Positions 1-12,271 are shown, numbered from the stretch's first letter. The stretch is 38,859 nt of DNA from Hyphochytrium catenoides (GCA_900088475.1 FLMG01001529.1:1683-40541), one strand, 5' to 3'. Notes: generated from the letters alone by a model not told the origin. Program-made: numbers and translations.

Positions 1-658
1 CAAGCAGTCGTGGCCAATGCTCGAAGGATAGTAGAGCTAGGTTACCTACTCCCCGAATTCGAGGCCGTATCTCCTGCGATACGCAGCAAGAGAGCTAAGC
101 TGCTAAGAGTCCGCAACCCTAAATTTACCGGGCCAGACAGAGAGCCCCAGGCAGTAAGCACCGACGGCTAGCTCCATACCCTTCAGGCTAAATCCACTGT
201 GGAGGGGCCGCCAACGTTTGCCTCGCATCTCTGCTTTCAGAAGGCCGAGAGGAGGGCGCCGGCTAGGGTCGATTTCTTCATCCAAGAAAGAGCAGGACAA
301 GTTCAACCGCCTAAAGTCGTGGGCAGAAGCCTCCATTACCCAATCGCCGGTGTCGGCCATGTCTTTGGTGATCAGGGACGTGATTAGCGGAATACCACCT
401 TCAACAACACGTTCGAGGAAGGGGAGGAGACAGGCGAAAGCCTGGCCCTTGCGGGTCGCGCGGAGTAATATTCAAGTCAAGGGCAGAGTGTTTTGGGATA
501 AGTGATCGACCTGCTTACCCTCGCCCACGATTCTTCACCTTTCTCCTCCCAGTAGAGGCTTCAAAGCAGGAGAAAGCGACGCTGCAGTAGATAGACGGCT
601 CGAAGATAAATCAACGCCAGCCTCAAGCCTCGCTTCACAGATCGGCAGGCACTCCCAT
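1..658 (-). CDS. Unidentified protein, 5' part only (runs off left edge)
   Basis: I do not recognise this gene. A consistent spliced frame on the minus strand can be built from exons 658-639, 558-519, 447-180 and 118-46, with a further donor (GTAACC) at 45 leading out of the window. The introns are 80, 71 and 61 nt with donors GTGAAG, GTAAGC and GTATGG. The frame stays open across all joins and reads like real protein (for example LYWEEKGEES, then ACLLPFLERVVEGG, then LRTLSSLALLLRIAGD). It is rich in Leu/Ala helices, which could suit an alpha-helical repeat, but no family signature is visible. The start at ATG 658-656 is only a candidate because the frame is open further upstream. It is head-to-head with PheRS beta, about 480 bp away. 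The exon 447-180 is the best supported part; the first exon is the weakest. Confidence 0.45.
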
Positions 659-1137
659 TGTCAGCACTTGAGGCCGTAGAGAGCAGAGATTGCCATCCGA
701 CAGCTGTGGGCGACAGTGCCGCTTGTAACAAAAGCCATAGATTTAATATTATAGTTTCTCGTAGTTCCTTGGAATGGACACTACTGTCCCAGTAGATAGG
801 CAGGCCTTGTCGCGGAGGAGCTCTGGGGCTGGCTGGGTCCGCGATAGTCCACAGGTCGTGTCAATGTCAGACCAACAGAGAGGCAAGCCACACGATGATT
901 CTTGAGGATCCGCTGTAACTCTATTGCCATTGTGTCGCGGCAGCAAAGGAGACTCTGCCCGCTTCATCAAGCAGTTCATGCCTTAGCATCTGTGTTTTTT
1001 TGCACTATCGCCTTGGCCCTTTGGCTTCACTCTCCCAGAGTCTTATAAGAAGAGGGGCTCTTCTAACTCTAGAGCTCCGTGGGCGCGCCGTGGTGTACAC
1101 CGGGAACGACAGTACAATTGAATCTTTCTAAGGTAGA
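659..1137. promoter_or_regulatory. Head-to-head intergenic region, probable shared promoter
   Basis: About 480 bp lie between the outward-facing starts of the left-edge gene and PheRS beta. A 76-codon open frame on the minus strand (749-979) shows no family features or splice partner and looks fortuitous. A T-run lies at about 994-999 and an AT-rich stretch at 739-752. No TATA-like box can be assigned with confidence. Confidence 0.4.
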
Positions 1138-3814
1138 ATGCCGGTCATAGCAGTCAACCGTGACGCTCTGTACAAGGCCTTGGGAAAGGTCTACACCGAG
1201 GAGGAATTTGATGATCTCTGCTTCCAATATGGCATCGAGCTGGTATGTCCTACTGACTATAGACATAACGCTGTCTCCTAAAAGCTTCGTACCTTGTGCA
1301 ACCAGGATGAGGTCACGTCAGAAAAGCAGATGGCAAGAAAGGCCGATAAGGAGAGCTCCACCGCCTCAGATGATGTTATATTCAAAATAGATATCCCAGC
1401 CAATCGCTATGATCTCCTCTGCCTGGAGGGCCTGGCGCGGGCACTCAGGATATTTCTAGGACTAGAAGCCAACCCAGTAGGTTGATTCTCTGTGAACTCG
1501 GAAGTCGGCGTTTGATGGCTAACCTTGTCCTCCCGAAGGTGTATAAAGTTCTTAAGCCGGCTAGCGGAAAGCTGCAGATAATGAATGTGAAACCATCTAC
1601 GAAGGTACCATTCGGTGGATGGTGGTTGCTCTAACTTTAAAGCTTATATGTTTGCTCTCCTCAGCAAATCAGGCCCTACGTCGTAGCTGCCATCCTTCGT
1701 AATCTGTCGCTGGACCATCTTTCATACAACAGGTAAGAGTAATGATACTCTTGACAGACACCGAGCACAGGTGTGTCTGACCATCCCTCTTCTTGAGACA
1801 GCTTCCTTGACCTTCAGGACAAGCTCCATCAGAATATTTGTAGGCGGCGGACGCTGGTAGCGATCGGAACTCATGACATGGACACTCTGGAGGGTCCCTT
1901 CACGTATGATGTAAGAGATATAAATATTAGGGCTTGGAGTAGCTGTAAAGTGGTCTGGTGTACTTACCATAATCGACAGGCCAAGCCTCCAAAAGACATC
2001 TCTTTTGTGCCTCTGAACCAGTCGAAGAAAATGACAGCAGCGGAGCTTATGGAGTTTTTGAGGACTGACCCCGAACAAAAACACTTAAAGCCATACACGG
2101 ACATCATTTACAGTTCGCCAGTCTATCCGGTGCGTTATGACAGACAACAAGGTCTCGAGTATCTCATCCCATGACCATTCTGACCTGTACTTTGCCGCCC
2201 TCTGAAATGGCTGTTAAAATAACCAGGTGATCACTGATAAGAACGGGGTAGTTCTATCGCTTCCACCTATTATCAATGGGGACCATTCAAAGGTGCGTTA
2301 GAGCCCAAGGAGACAATTTTTATGCGTCTCGTATAATGAACACTCTCGCACTATCGTAGATTTCGAAGAGCACCAAGAATTGCTTCATTGAATGCACCGC
2401 GACCGACCTGACCAAAGCGAAGATTGTATTAAACACCTTGGTAAGGGGCCGTGCACTTGGCTACTACGTCGTTATCTCTTCGATCTATCGTTTTTGCCTT
2501 AAGGACCTTATTAGGTATACTTCAAGCTGACTCCTGACTCCTCCTAAGGTGGCGATGTTCTCTCAATATTGCCATAATCCATTCGAAGTGGAGCCCGTTC
2601 AGATTCAGTATCACGATGGACAATCAGCCGTGGTACCTGACCTTTCAGACAGACAGGTACGATGCCATATTAGGATAGGTTATCTGTAGGTGGTGTAAGG
2701 CCAGTCCTGACTGACCTCATCTTAGGCGGAAGCGTCTGTGAAAAGAACTCAAACCATCGTCGGAGTACCACTTTCTCCCTCCCGCATTGTAGAGTTGTGC
2801 AAGAAAATGCAGTTGAATGCCTCCAATTCCAAGGGGTCTGATAAGGTATCGGTCAAGGTGAGTAGAGGTTGCTTCTCTATCATTTGGGAACCGAGAGCTT
2901 AGCTGCTTTCACTCGCTCAGGTTCCCCCTACGCGCTCGGATATACTGCAGGAGGTTGATATCATCGAAGATGTTGCCATAGCGTACGGGTATAACAACAT
3001 CCCTAGGCGTGTCGCCCCAACATTGGCTGTTGCTGCCCCAGAACCCACAAACCTATTGACGGACTTGCTGCGAATGGAGATATCTCGTGCAGGATACACA
3101 GAAGTTCTGACTCATGGAATGTGCTCCGCAGCTGAGAACTTCACCTACCTTCGCGAGAGGGATGACGGCAAGACAGCTGTCGTTCTCTCTAATCCAGCGA
3201 CCGTGGAGTTCGAAGTGGTTAGAACAACCCTACTTCCAGGCATTCTCAAAACTCTGCAGCACAACAAGTCTATTCCTATGAAGGACGGAGTCAAGCTATT
3301 TGAGATTTCAGACGTAGTGGTTCTAGATTCAAGGTAATCAAGTCATACTTAACCCCGGATAGGGTCAGGTTGGTCTGACGTGGCTTCACGCTCTTAGCTC
3401 TGACACAGGAGCAAGGAACATCCGGAAAATCGCCGCAATATATAGCGGTCCTACGGCTGGCTTTGAGATCATTCACGGTCTAGTAGACAGGATTATGGAA
3501 TGTTTAGAGATCTCATCGACCTTGCCTGATGTGGAGCCCCTCATCTACGGCAAGGGCCACAAGTACCGGATAGAGCCCTCGTCCGGTACGAACAGTGATT
3601 TATGTGCAATCCGCAGTACGTGAAGCTAACCAATAGTGTCCTCTCAGCACCGGTCTACTTCCCTGGGAGGTCAGCAGATGTGATCTTTATTTCGAACAAG
3701 GGTGAAGAGACGAAGGCAGGCTCTTTTGGAATTATCCATCCAGAGGTCCTGGAGAACTTTGAACTCACGTATCCTGCGTCCGCCGTAGAGCTCAATCTTG
3801 AGGTGTTCATTTGA
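1138..3814 (+). CDS. FARSB: Phenylalanine--tRNA ligase beta subunit, cytosolic type, 13 exons
   Basis: Beta chain of the alpha2-beta2 enzyme that charges tRNA-Phe in the cytosol. Exons: 1138-1242, 1306-1476, 1539-1604, 1665-1732, 1802-1910, 1980-2129, 2227-2292, 2360-2440, 2549-2656, 2726-2857, 2921-3333, 3398-3585, 3648-3814. They join in perfect phase to 607 aa, against roughly 590-610 aa for the archaeal/eukaryotic family. Family landmarks in order: N-terminal [36 protein letters not shown] near residue 80; [12 protein letters not shown] near 117; [12 protein letters not shown] near 165; the B5-like region (about 310-385) with [10 protein letters not shown] and [20 protein letters not shown]; the core with [21 protein letters not shown]-terminal [20 protein letters not shown]. 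The start is the first ATG and gives the conserved N-terminus. Introns are 47-97 nt, all GT-AG. No mitochondrial presequence is seen, which supports the cytosolic form. Confidence 0.95.
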
Positions 3815-4393
3815 GAGGATGGCAAGTCTTCTCTAGAACGAAGGCAGGGAAACTTGGAAAGGGTTCAGGCAGGAGACACAGTTGGCGATTAGCGTCTACC
3901 GTCATCTCAACTTGCTGATGCATGTACAATGCATAAGCACCTATAGCTTTCTCTACTTGAGGCTCCTGCTAAGACGTGATCTCTAATGGATTACGACCTC
4001 TTTCAGACATTGAAGTCCACAAACGCCATATACTGTGACTCGGATGGAGCAACTAGGAACGGCCTCTTGGTCGGGCTACTATTGTCTAAAGATTGGGGTG
4101 CCGGAGTTACAGCGATATATCATGATGAAGCCCCATGGTTAGGGTGTTGAAGGGAATGTATTACTTTGATATCTAGATGGAAAAAAATATCTAAGAGCAA
4201 GCACGCAACTGATGCGGCCTTGGAGGCAAAAGGGTCATGGCGTAAGTCCGAAAGCCCCATCATAAATATCGGAAATGTAAACGCGCGCACGTAAGGTTGT
4301 AGTACGAAGCGCTGCCCACAATCAAAACTGCTTTGGCTTCAGCGGGGCCGCTCGAAGCATAAATAGTGAAAAATACGTATGCTGGGGAAGGGC
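3815..4393. other. Tail-to-tail intergenic region with one small ORF
   Basis: This space separates the stop of PheRS beta from the stop of the minus-strand gene at 4394. Apart from the small open frame at 3986-4150, listed separately, I see no splice-consistent coding sequence. It presumably holds both 3' untranslated regions. Confidence 0.5.
3986..4150 (+). CDS. Possible small ORF (54 aa) or stray exon
   Basis: An uninterrupted ATG-to-TGA frame of 55 codons with protein-like composition (begins MDYDLFQTLKSTNAIYCDSD, later LVGLLLSKDWGAG). An in-frame TGA stands three codons upstream of the ATG. The stretch CTCTTTCAG at about 3999-4007 looks like a splice acceptor, so this could instead be an exon of an unannotated or decayed gene, or an alternative 3' exon of the PheRS beta transcript. 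I recognise no family. Its short length means chance cannot be excluded. Confidence 0.25.
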   Translation: MDYDLFQTLKSTNAIYCDSDGATRNGLLVGLLLSKDWGAGVTAIYHDEAPWLGC

Positions 4394-5144
4394 CTAAGCT
4401 GATGGCGCAGCAACTAAGGAGCGCATCCGGGAGAGATCCGTAGGAAGAAAAGGCCGTGTTGATGCACTTGGGGCGGGGGCCTGTGTTCGTGCCTTCTTGA
4501 AAGGACCTGAGCTCTGATTCTCGACATTCTCGCTGGACTCCCTGTCACGCTTCTTCAGAGACGATGCGTCCTTCAAGTCCTCCTCTTCCAATGAGTGAAC
4601 CCCAGTTTCCTTCACTTCATCTGCAATCACCTCAGGAATCTTATCGTCCTCCAGAAGGCAAAGCAGGTAGTCCAGCCATTCAGTGTTTGCAGTTGGGTCT
4701 AGAGCTGGTAGAGTCGTGATGATCTCCATATCGGTACTATACCTGCACATCTAAGGATGTCGCGCTAGGTAATGCTCTGGGGCAGATTGGTGCGCGATGT
4801 TGCCTAGTACGAAGCGTCTCTTTATGTTCGGTCTCTGGTGCGGTATGTTGAAATTCGAGAACTGAAAGTACCCGGCTGGTTTGTAGAAGGCTGAGGGATC
4901 AGCAAGCAGGAGGCAGCTGTAGAACTCCAGAAATGATCCTGTGATATGACGGTGTCGGTCTCCTTTGGGAGTTGCCAATATGACGGTGGCGCCTGGCCCA
5001 CGGCTCCTGCTTAGCGACTCAAAAAAAACGCCAGACTACTGCTGCTCTTGTTAGTGCATCTAGAGTTCTATTACCTCTTACAGTCTTATGTCTATCGTCA
5101 GCAAAAAGTGTAGAACACCCGCGGATGATGGCTCTGGCCATCAT
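4394..5144 (-). CDS. Unidentified 214-aa protein with acidic and NLS-like C-terminus
   Basis: Spliced minus-strand model: exons 5144-5082, 5035-4811 and 4750-4394, all joining in phase 0. Introns are 46 nt (GTAAGA...CAGTAG, with a CACTAAC branch-like site) and 60 nt (GTACTA...CCTTAG). The second intron is a multiple of three but carries an in-frame TAG, so retention would end translation. The N-terminal half reads as a folded domain (GATVILATPKGDRHRHITG, then FLEFYSCLLLADPSAF). The C-terminal half is acidic (SLEEEDLKDASSLKK), then basic and Pro/Ser-rich (GPFKKARTQAPAPS), which suggests nuclear location; that is inference only. I know no family with these features. The start at the double ATG (5144) is the most upstream ATG in the spliced frame I could connect. 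Confidence 0.55.
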
Positions 5145-7765
5145 TGTAGCTCATAACCCAGGAGGCTGATGGCTCGTTGAATGACCGGTTCCCCAACTTG
5201 CACTTGTTTCACCTGACACCATGAAGAGACCAGGTATGCTCTACCGTGTCCCTACGCCTCATCGACACGTATCTCCTACAGGATGGTTGTGATGAGGGCG
5301 TGAGGGCAGAATAAGGTGGTCGGTTCAGCCCTATCCTACTGGCAAGACGCGTAGGCTCCCTAATCGATGGACACAAAGGAGGAGATGGGCTGGACGAGAG
5401 CGGGAGAAGAAAGACCAGTTTCTTTTCTCTTCTCTTCTGCCACGTTCCGCCTTTCCCTTCGCTCAAGCTTCCAAAACCGCCTCCTTCTTTCCCGTCCCCT
5501 CACTGGCTTGGAAGAAGGAAGAGAAGGAAACAGAAGCGAAGCACAGAAAGAAGGGAACCCGCAGACACTGGCTCATGGCAAGAGGTCCAAATAAAAGTAG
5601 GACAGCTGTCTTCCAAGGTTTGAACCTCAAGAATGACGGGAAGATGCCAAACCTCAGAATGAGAGATGGAGAGACGGTGTCCATGTAACCACTTCGGACG
5701 GGAGCAGGTTTGATTGCAACCACCCACCCCAACCCAAGAAACAGCAGAAAGAATGCGTATCAGGTCTCAGACGGAAGTCCCACCCGCACTTTCTGTACAA
5801 CGCGAACCATAGAAGGATGCGTCAGAAGAATGAGAAGTCACCTTGGGTGGGGGCGGATAGACCTGATTGATAGAAAGATAAAAGGATAATAACCGGTGGT
5901 CTTAGTGTTTCCCTACGTTAGCAGACGGCTTACACACACACTTGTTATCCCCATTGCTCGTCTTATACACAACAGAAAATAAGGTTGAGATCCTAGTTCC
6001 GTAGAACTGGAACGAGCTCGCGTTTCTCCGGCCCTTCCTTCTTTATTCTCCTGTCGCGCCGCCTCCTGCAAACAGCGCGACCTTGCTCTGAGACCAGGGA
6101 AGAGGCGAAAGAAACCCTCAAGTTCCTTTTCTCATAAAGGGCTGTCGCCATCAGTCCTCTTTGAGTTCGTTGCTCGTGTCCAGGCAGTAACGGATAGTCT
6201 CAGTTGATGCCGTCACTATTGATGGAGAGGGGCAGGTCATCCAATAGAACCACGTGGAACTCAAGATAATTTCTGCTATGACCCTTTAGATAGAACTAAT
6301 CCATAACATTTTTATAGAAGCTTCCCGTGTTTTAGCCCGACTCTTCCCCATGTCCACTCCATATCCTTGGTCCACATTCACCAGGGTTAGGAGAACAGTC
6401 TTCTTTGTTGACCCTGCGGTCGTTTGTTCTTGTCCTCCTTCTTTCTCAGCTGCTTCTATTACGGCCTTTTATAAACAGCAATCTCCTAATCAACTGAAGG
6501 AAAGATCTTTCCTACCTGATAGGGTTGCTAACTAGTAGTGATTGTGAATGTCCAAGCAAGAGATGGCTGGAAGGGCTGATCTATTTTATGGTCGTTCTAC
6601 CTTTTGTCCCTCCATTGTCAATGTGATGAGGTCAGTAAGGTCTGAGCTTTGTACTTGTTACTAATTGGTCCTCTAGTGTCGTAAGTACCAGTTGTCCAGT
6701 ATGTTCCCTTTCCTCGAGATTGGTCGCAGCATCACGCTGCACAAGATCTGGCTTTTTTTTGCCACGTACTGTTTCAATAAGAGGCAAGAAGGATCAGTGG
6801 AACCTCCTTGCGAAGCATTCTGCTACAGCTCTCTACCTTCATTACTTGCTATACTGTACTATGAACAGGTCAGCGCCTCCTCCTCCTTTCTTCAAGTGGT
6901 TGGAAAGGTTGTGAGGGTCGTCCATCTTGCTGTGGGGTCCTGTGGTTGTGGAGTTCGAGCCTCACGGCCTTGTACATGTACTCAAGGCCCGAGGCCTTGA
7001 TTGTGTTTCTTACTATAAATGCACCCCGGCCCTGTGAAGAACTGGCGCATGGGCTCAAGCCTCAAGCACCTCACCATATAAGGCCAGGGAGTAACGCTGA
7101 GAAAAGTTACAGACACATGCTTTGCAACTGCACCCTCTGCAGACCGGGATGGAGATGGGAAGTAACTGTTGGTCCATAATAACTATATAGTACATCCCTT
7201 CCTTATCCCTTCTTTGGATAAAGCTCGATTAACGACTTGGTTGATTTTGAGGGTTTGTGCTTGATTCTTGTCATATTCTCTTAGTCACTTTTCATACGTT
7301 CTGATGTCTTCTACCTTGTGCTTCACTAAATTGGGATTTTTGTGTTGTCCTATAATAAGCCTAAATAATGACAAACCAATTGAATTTTTGAAAAAAAAAA
7401 TATTCTCTCCGTACATCTAGGGAGAACCTGTAAGTTTTTCTGCAGCAAGAACACGGTCTCTGTTGCGATGGCGCCCGTTGCTGCGAGGTAATGAGAGGCT
7501 GGAAACTTATGCTTCACACGGCCTGAATGAGCTGGAGGACTTTCCATGAAGGTGTCGGCTAGACTGAAGTGTACCACAGCAGAATTACCACAGTTTCTCT
7601 TAAGCATCTTAGACCGATCAAAGGTCTACATCCACAATGGTCGTCTTGGTGCATTTGGTTAGAGTGAGAAAGTACAGGTAAGACAGTAAAGGCCGGGGAG
7701 AGAAGATGTTTGGGTGCCAAACTGGAAACGACTTCCGAGTTGCATCTTTGATTGGCTGAGGCCAT

Positions 7766-7953
7766 GACTACCTTTCAGCCTTCCGTTGTTTGGCCAATCG
7801 CTGGTTGCGAGTCCAGTTCATTTTTCCACGTTGGAGCCTTTCTGGCGCTGACACTGGCGTGAGCTGGGAAAGGACATTCGCACCCTCGATCCTTTTCCGG
7901 ATACTCTCATTGACGGTCAGCCCAAAACGGCGAACGTTTCGCCATCTAACCAA
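7766..7953 (-). CDS. Possible isolated exon, unidentified
   Basis: An open frame of about 60 codons whose translation looks like protein: FGLTVNESIRKRIEGANVLS, followed by a basic stretch NWTRNQRLAKQRKAER. It begins right after TTGGTTAG, which could be an acceptor, and ends at GAAAG/GTAGTC, which could be a donor. I could not find neighbouring exons that join in frame. It has no family match I know. It could be a relic of a gene or a chance frame. Confidence 0.25.
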
Positions 7954-8639
7954 TAATTTCGCTCGCTAGTGATGTTATGGTAGACGGAATCTTTCATTTG
8001 AGCTAGAAAGTATCAGCACTTTGGGCGCTTTATTGAGAGCAGGTGCAGGAAGGAAAAAGACCTGAATCTGTACTTGTAGTTCCACAGAGGCATCAAGAGA
8101 CCGAATCTCCGTTTCACTTTTCGGTCTTCTCTATTCAGAACTCGGAAGTACTGATAAACCCTTCTCTCGACCCCGTTCTACTGAGACATTCGGGTAGTCG
8201 GCCACAGCCCAGCTTGGCAATGAAGCTTTATTTATGTTTCAAGATGTATCAAAGCCTCCTATTTCCTCTTTGTTTTTGCTGCCAGGGCCTCTGCAGGAAT
8301 AAGATCTTACCCAGGCCTCATGCGAAACTTCTATGGTGGCAGCTGTAACTGAATGTGGTTCATGGAGCTGTTCATGGTCTCCTTTCGCCATTATTTTCCA
8401 AATAAGCAGGAAATCTTCCGTTTTCTTCAGACTTTTCCTCAGATTTTGTCGGGAATTTGGTTTAGACTATGGCTTTGGCTCGAAAGAACACAGCCTTGGA
8501 ATTCTCTTCATCTTTTTGAACGGACATCATCAAGCGACCCTGAATGTTCCAACTAATAATAAGGTTATTTACAAGAAATAAAGTGCGCAGCAAAGATCCT
8601 TTACTTAGCCCTTATTACTGTCCTTCGCAGTTTGATGGT

Positions 8640-8871
8640 AGCATGGTGTAGCCAAGGCGATAGTCCTATGTTTCTAGGAAGAAGTCCTAGATTTCAGGCT
8701 GATTTCACGCTTGATTTTTCCGGTAGAGGGGCCTTGCGCTCTGATGACGGCTCTCAAAAGGATAGAAAGGGAGTGTCAGATCTGGCAACAAGCCCTTCAG
8801 CCTCAACTTTTAGTGTTTGTGGGGAGGAGACTCATTTCTTGTTGCCTATGAGCCTTGTACAGTACAAGTAA
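8640..8871 (+). CDS. Possible isolated open frame, unidentified
   Basis: The frame opens near 8635 and ends at TAA 8869-8871. The translation includes SPRFQADFTLDFSGRGALRS followed by a Ser/Asp-rich part, which reads somewhat like protein. No start context, splice partner or family is evident. Low support. Confidence 0.15.
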
Positions 8872-10257
8872 TGGTTTCAGGACTCAAGGCCAAGGACATG
8901 TTGTTTGCGTGATGTGTGATGAAAGGGTTTCGGGCATTTTGGTACTTGTAGCATGTTCTGGAAGACTGCTTGTCGCTGTAACTGATTTGAACCTCTAGAA
9001 ATAGAGGCTAAAGGTCTCCAGAAAACGGCAACAAAGGACGTGGCCGACCCGCCAAATCCTGCCCACATGTAGAACTACATGTAACACAAGGAGAATCTAA
9101 CCCTAAGCAGGAGGTGCATGGTACAAGTACTACTAGCTTAGCGCCAAAAAAGGGCAAAAATTAGCTAACTTGTCCATACATTCTGACTAACATTTGAACT
9201 TCAACCCTCTGTCGTGACTGTGACCCTGCAAAACTCTCAACACAGTGCCTTTGCGTCGGACAGCGACAGCCTCTCTCTAGACCTACTTTGTCAGGAGCAG
9301 TAGCGGCACAGATTTTGACTGGTTGATTCGCAGAACGGCTTGAGACAGTTGAGTGGGGCAACAACTTGCGTGAAGCGAGCGACGATAATAGTAGGTACAC
9401 AATAGAGGAAACTTTACATGTCTTTGATCATGGTCTTTGATGCTACAGCTTAGAATGAACTAGTTCTACCCCTCTTACAACCTCATTGTTTTAGAGGTGA
9501 GATCAGTAAAAGAGAGGTACCGTTGTGCTGTGTGGGTAGTGTGGGGCAAAGTTCTTGTTGTCTCTATCACGACAGAAGGAGATTCTACGTCACGCGGTGT
9601 TCAGTAGTCGCAGCAAAAGTGCGTGTTCATTTACGTACTACCATCCGTAGCCAGTTTTCACCTGCGCAAAATCGAGAACAAAGAACTCGCATGTCGCCTT
9701 TTCTCAGTCTTCTTCCTTTATCCACTTATCTTCAGTTTCAAAAGTAGTTCTATGAAAAAAATGACAAATAATAAAGGCTTTGCTTGCAGTATGTTAGCTT
9801 GGATGCAAGAGTTTCTTTGCTCTTCTGGTAGGTTCCTACAGTAAGGTGGTGGTTTACCGATGTGCCTTCTGTAAAGGTGGTCTACCAATCTATCGACGGC
9901 CAATCCACTTCCAGTTGACACCAACTCAGCGCTGAAGAAAATTCTATTTATTACGAGTACAAGCATAATTAGACTCTGGATCGTCCTTCTTCATGCCGAT
10001 GGATCTCAGGCCTACCAACAGTGAATAAAGGCCTTAATGTGATGCTAGTGACATGCACGGAAGCAGCAGGAATCTTCTGTCATGGGACTCTTCTAATGAT
10101 ATGATTTATCTTGCTTTGCTAGCTAATTATTGCAGCCACTCGTGGTAAGAGCCTTTTATTATTATAAAAATTAGTTGCCCGGCCCCTTGATGGCATTATT
10201 GTGATGAACACTCGTCCGGATCCTCCGCCCTCTTCTCGGCTTTATCAAAGTCAATCA

Positions 10258-10545
10258 TCACTCTCTGTAACCTTGGTTGGTTGCGCTCTGAAGAGAAAGA
10301 TTATTGAGGCAGGAATTGCTCATGGGCGGCGACGATGACCTGGCATATTCTTCCTGACCGCGGCCATGATCTTTCTTTACTCCTGAGGAGCCTCTTGGTG
10401 GGGTTGCCTCCGTGGACAGATCTATCTGTTTTAAAAAATGACCCTTAGTATATGCGACGACAGCCAGTTCTCCAATGTTCTTCTTCATGTCTATGATGAG
10501 GTTGCAGGGAACAGAGGACCAAACGAGAGCCGCTGTGGTCGTCAT
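10258..10545 (-). CDS. Possible small ORF (95 aa), unidentified
   Basis: Complete ATG-to-TGA frame of 95 codons on the minus strand. The first part (MTTTAALVWSSVPCNLIIDM, then NIGELAVVAYTKGHFL) has mixed hydrophobic composition. The second part is Ser/Pro/Gly-rich and low in structure. The stretch TTTTTTAAAACAG in the middle resembles an acceptor, so part of it could be intron. No family is recognised. Confidence 0.22.
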   Translation of the reverse strand: MTTTAALVWSSVPCNLIIDMKKNIGELAVVAYTKGHFLKQIDLSTEATPPRGSSGVKKDHGRGQEEYARSSSPPMSNSCLNNLSLQSATNQGYRE

Positions 10546-10799
10546 CCCATCATCTACATCTCAACGGTAGCCTTAACTCACGAATAAATAAGGGTTCATT
10601 GTAGAAGGAGTTTTATGTGAGGAAGTCGCCTCCAAGACAAAAGTGTTGACCCTGTTGTCCGGTCTGTCCAAGTTATGGGCCATTTATAACGTCAATAGGA
10701 AACGTTGGGCTGCAACTAACTACTACTCTCCGGGAGGTTCGGGTTAAAGAGACCAGCAGGTACTACCATGAGCCCTCTTCATCAAGGCACTTAATAAAG

Positions 10800-12200
10800 G
10801 AGGAGTGGTGAGTAGTAGCTCGATGAGTTTATCAAATACGTGAATAGAAGGCACCACCACCGCTACGTGCAACGGACGCAGTGAGCTTTAATTACTAGGG
10901 AGAGTTGTTAGTGTTATTATGTCACCACCAGATCATCCTTCGATCTTCGGCGCCCTGATAAACAAATGCATCTACTTGATGATGATGAGTGGCGCTGTGC
11001 ATCTATGCCATACCAATAGACTCTCTACAGCTAGATTATACATATAATAATAGTGACTCCAGCAGCGAGGAGCCTGGCGCACCATGATAGAGAGCCTCCT
11101 AGTAGCTTAGCGCGCGCATGATGATGACTCAACTCCAGCACCACTGCCTCCCTTTAGAGCAGGGGCAGCGGCAGACAACAAGGGGCAGGCTCTCCAAGGG
11201 GGCGGTGTCAATGTAACCTCACTGGAGGAGCATTCACCACCCATATCGCCATCAATAAAAAAACAAAGTGACTATCACTAGTACTTGCTGCGGAGGATAA
11301 AGCGCTTTACACCAAACCGTTTATTCGCAGTGTGCAGATATTTTCTTCGCAGTGTGCAGATAACTCTAGCAGTCCTCGGCCCACCTACCTCGCATTTACC
11401 TGGTTCATCAGCTAAAAGTTGCATACTAGTAGAGTTTAGCCGGCAAACGGTGACAAGCAGACCCTGAAATGAAATTGTTCCACAGCAATTCCAGCCAGTC
11501 AGTGGGAAAGGCTCCTCTCTGGTGCTCCGGTGGTACTGCCACAATAACAATAAAGCCAATTAGTTAAAGTAGTCAAACATCGACGACATCCAAGTTCTAA
11601 CAACCCCGCAGGGAACCGCAGCAAGCAGGAGAGCTACATCATCATGTTGATATCCACATTTTCAGCGCAGATCCTCGTCTTCATTTTCCTCTTCGTCGGC
11701 CTTCGGAATTGCTCATGGATAGCCGCTGACCGTCGTTGAGCTATCGGCCTGCACCGGTAAGCGTCAAGATGGCTCAGATCCGTACTTTTGGCAATATTAG
11801 CTCAGGTGCATCTCACGACTCCTCACGGTGGTGAAGGCTGCCTGATGAAATAGTCATTTCCCATCTAATGGAGTTTACTCTCAACACTAAGTTTCACTCT
11901 TCAATGACGGAGTGACGAAGGAGGTAGTACGTTCGGCGCTTTTACTTCTTGGGGAGCCTCTGCTGGCGGACGCGGGCGGTACCTAAGACAGCATGTGATA
12001 GTAACAATAGCTGCTGGCCCAGGTGCCTGCCTTATTAGCTTCTGCTAGCATCATCATCATGTAGAGGTGGTAGTCTCTTACAGTAAACTTTGGGCTTCCA
12101 ATAAACAGTAGTAGAACTACATCTTTCTCTCTGATTCCCACAGCAACAAGCGCAAGCGCCGAACACTACTTCATGACACAGTTCTGTTTTACAATTGTAC
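10800..12200. repeat. Triplet-rich, low-complexity stretch
   Basis: Short runs of repeated triplets are scattered here: CACCACCACC at about 10853, GATGATGATGAG near 10980, GCGCGCGC then ATGATGATGA near 11112, CATCATCATCATG near 12050, and several AGTAGTAG-type runs on either strand. None is long. Their density differs from the flanking coding regions and suggests slippage-prone non-coding sequence. Confidence 0.45.
11324..11362 (+). repeat. Short tandem direct repeat, 17-bp unit twice at 22-bp spacing
   Basis: The 17-base unit TTCGCAGTGTGCAGATA occurs at 11324-11340 and again at 11346-11362 with no mismatch. A third copy is not seen. It lies in the gene-poor block and could be a slippage product or a paired binding site. 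Confidence 0.7.
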
Positions 12201-12271
12201 AAAGGGCTTTAAAGTTACTACTCACAGGAGTGGGAAGTTTTGCTTAAAGCATTAGTACTAGTTCCGTTACA

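Noticed and set aside
5463-5732. Minus-strand open frames of 75-89 codons near 5.5 kb
   Set aside because: Low-complexity Phe/Ser/Leu-rich translations from purine-rich DNA, without splice partners.
9644-9653. TCCGTAGCCA, identical to the start of the dinoflagellate/perkinsid spliced leader
   Set aside because: Only about 10 bases match, the following bases diverge from the leader, and no donor or Sm-like site follows; a chance match is likely in a window of this size.
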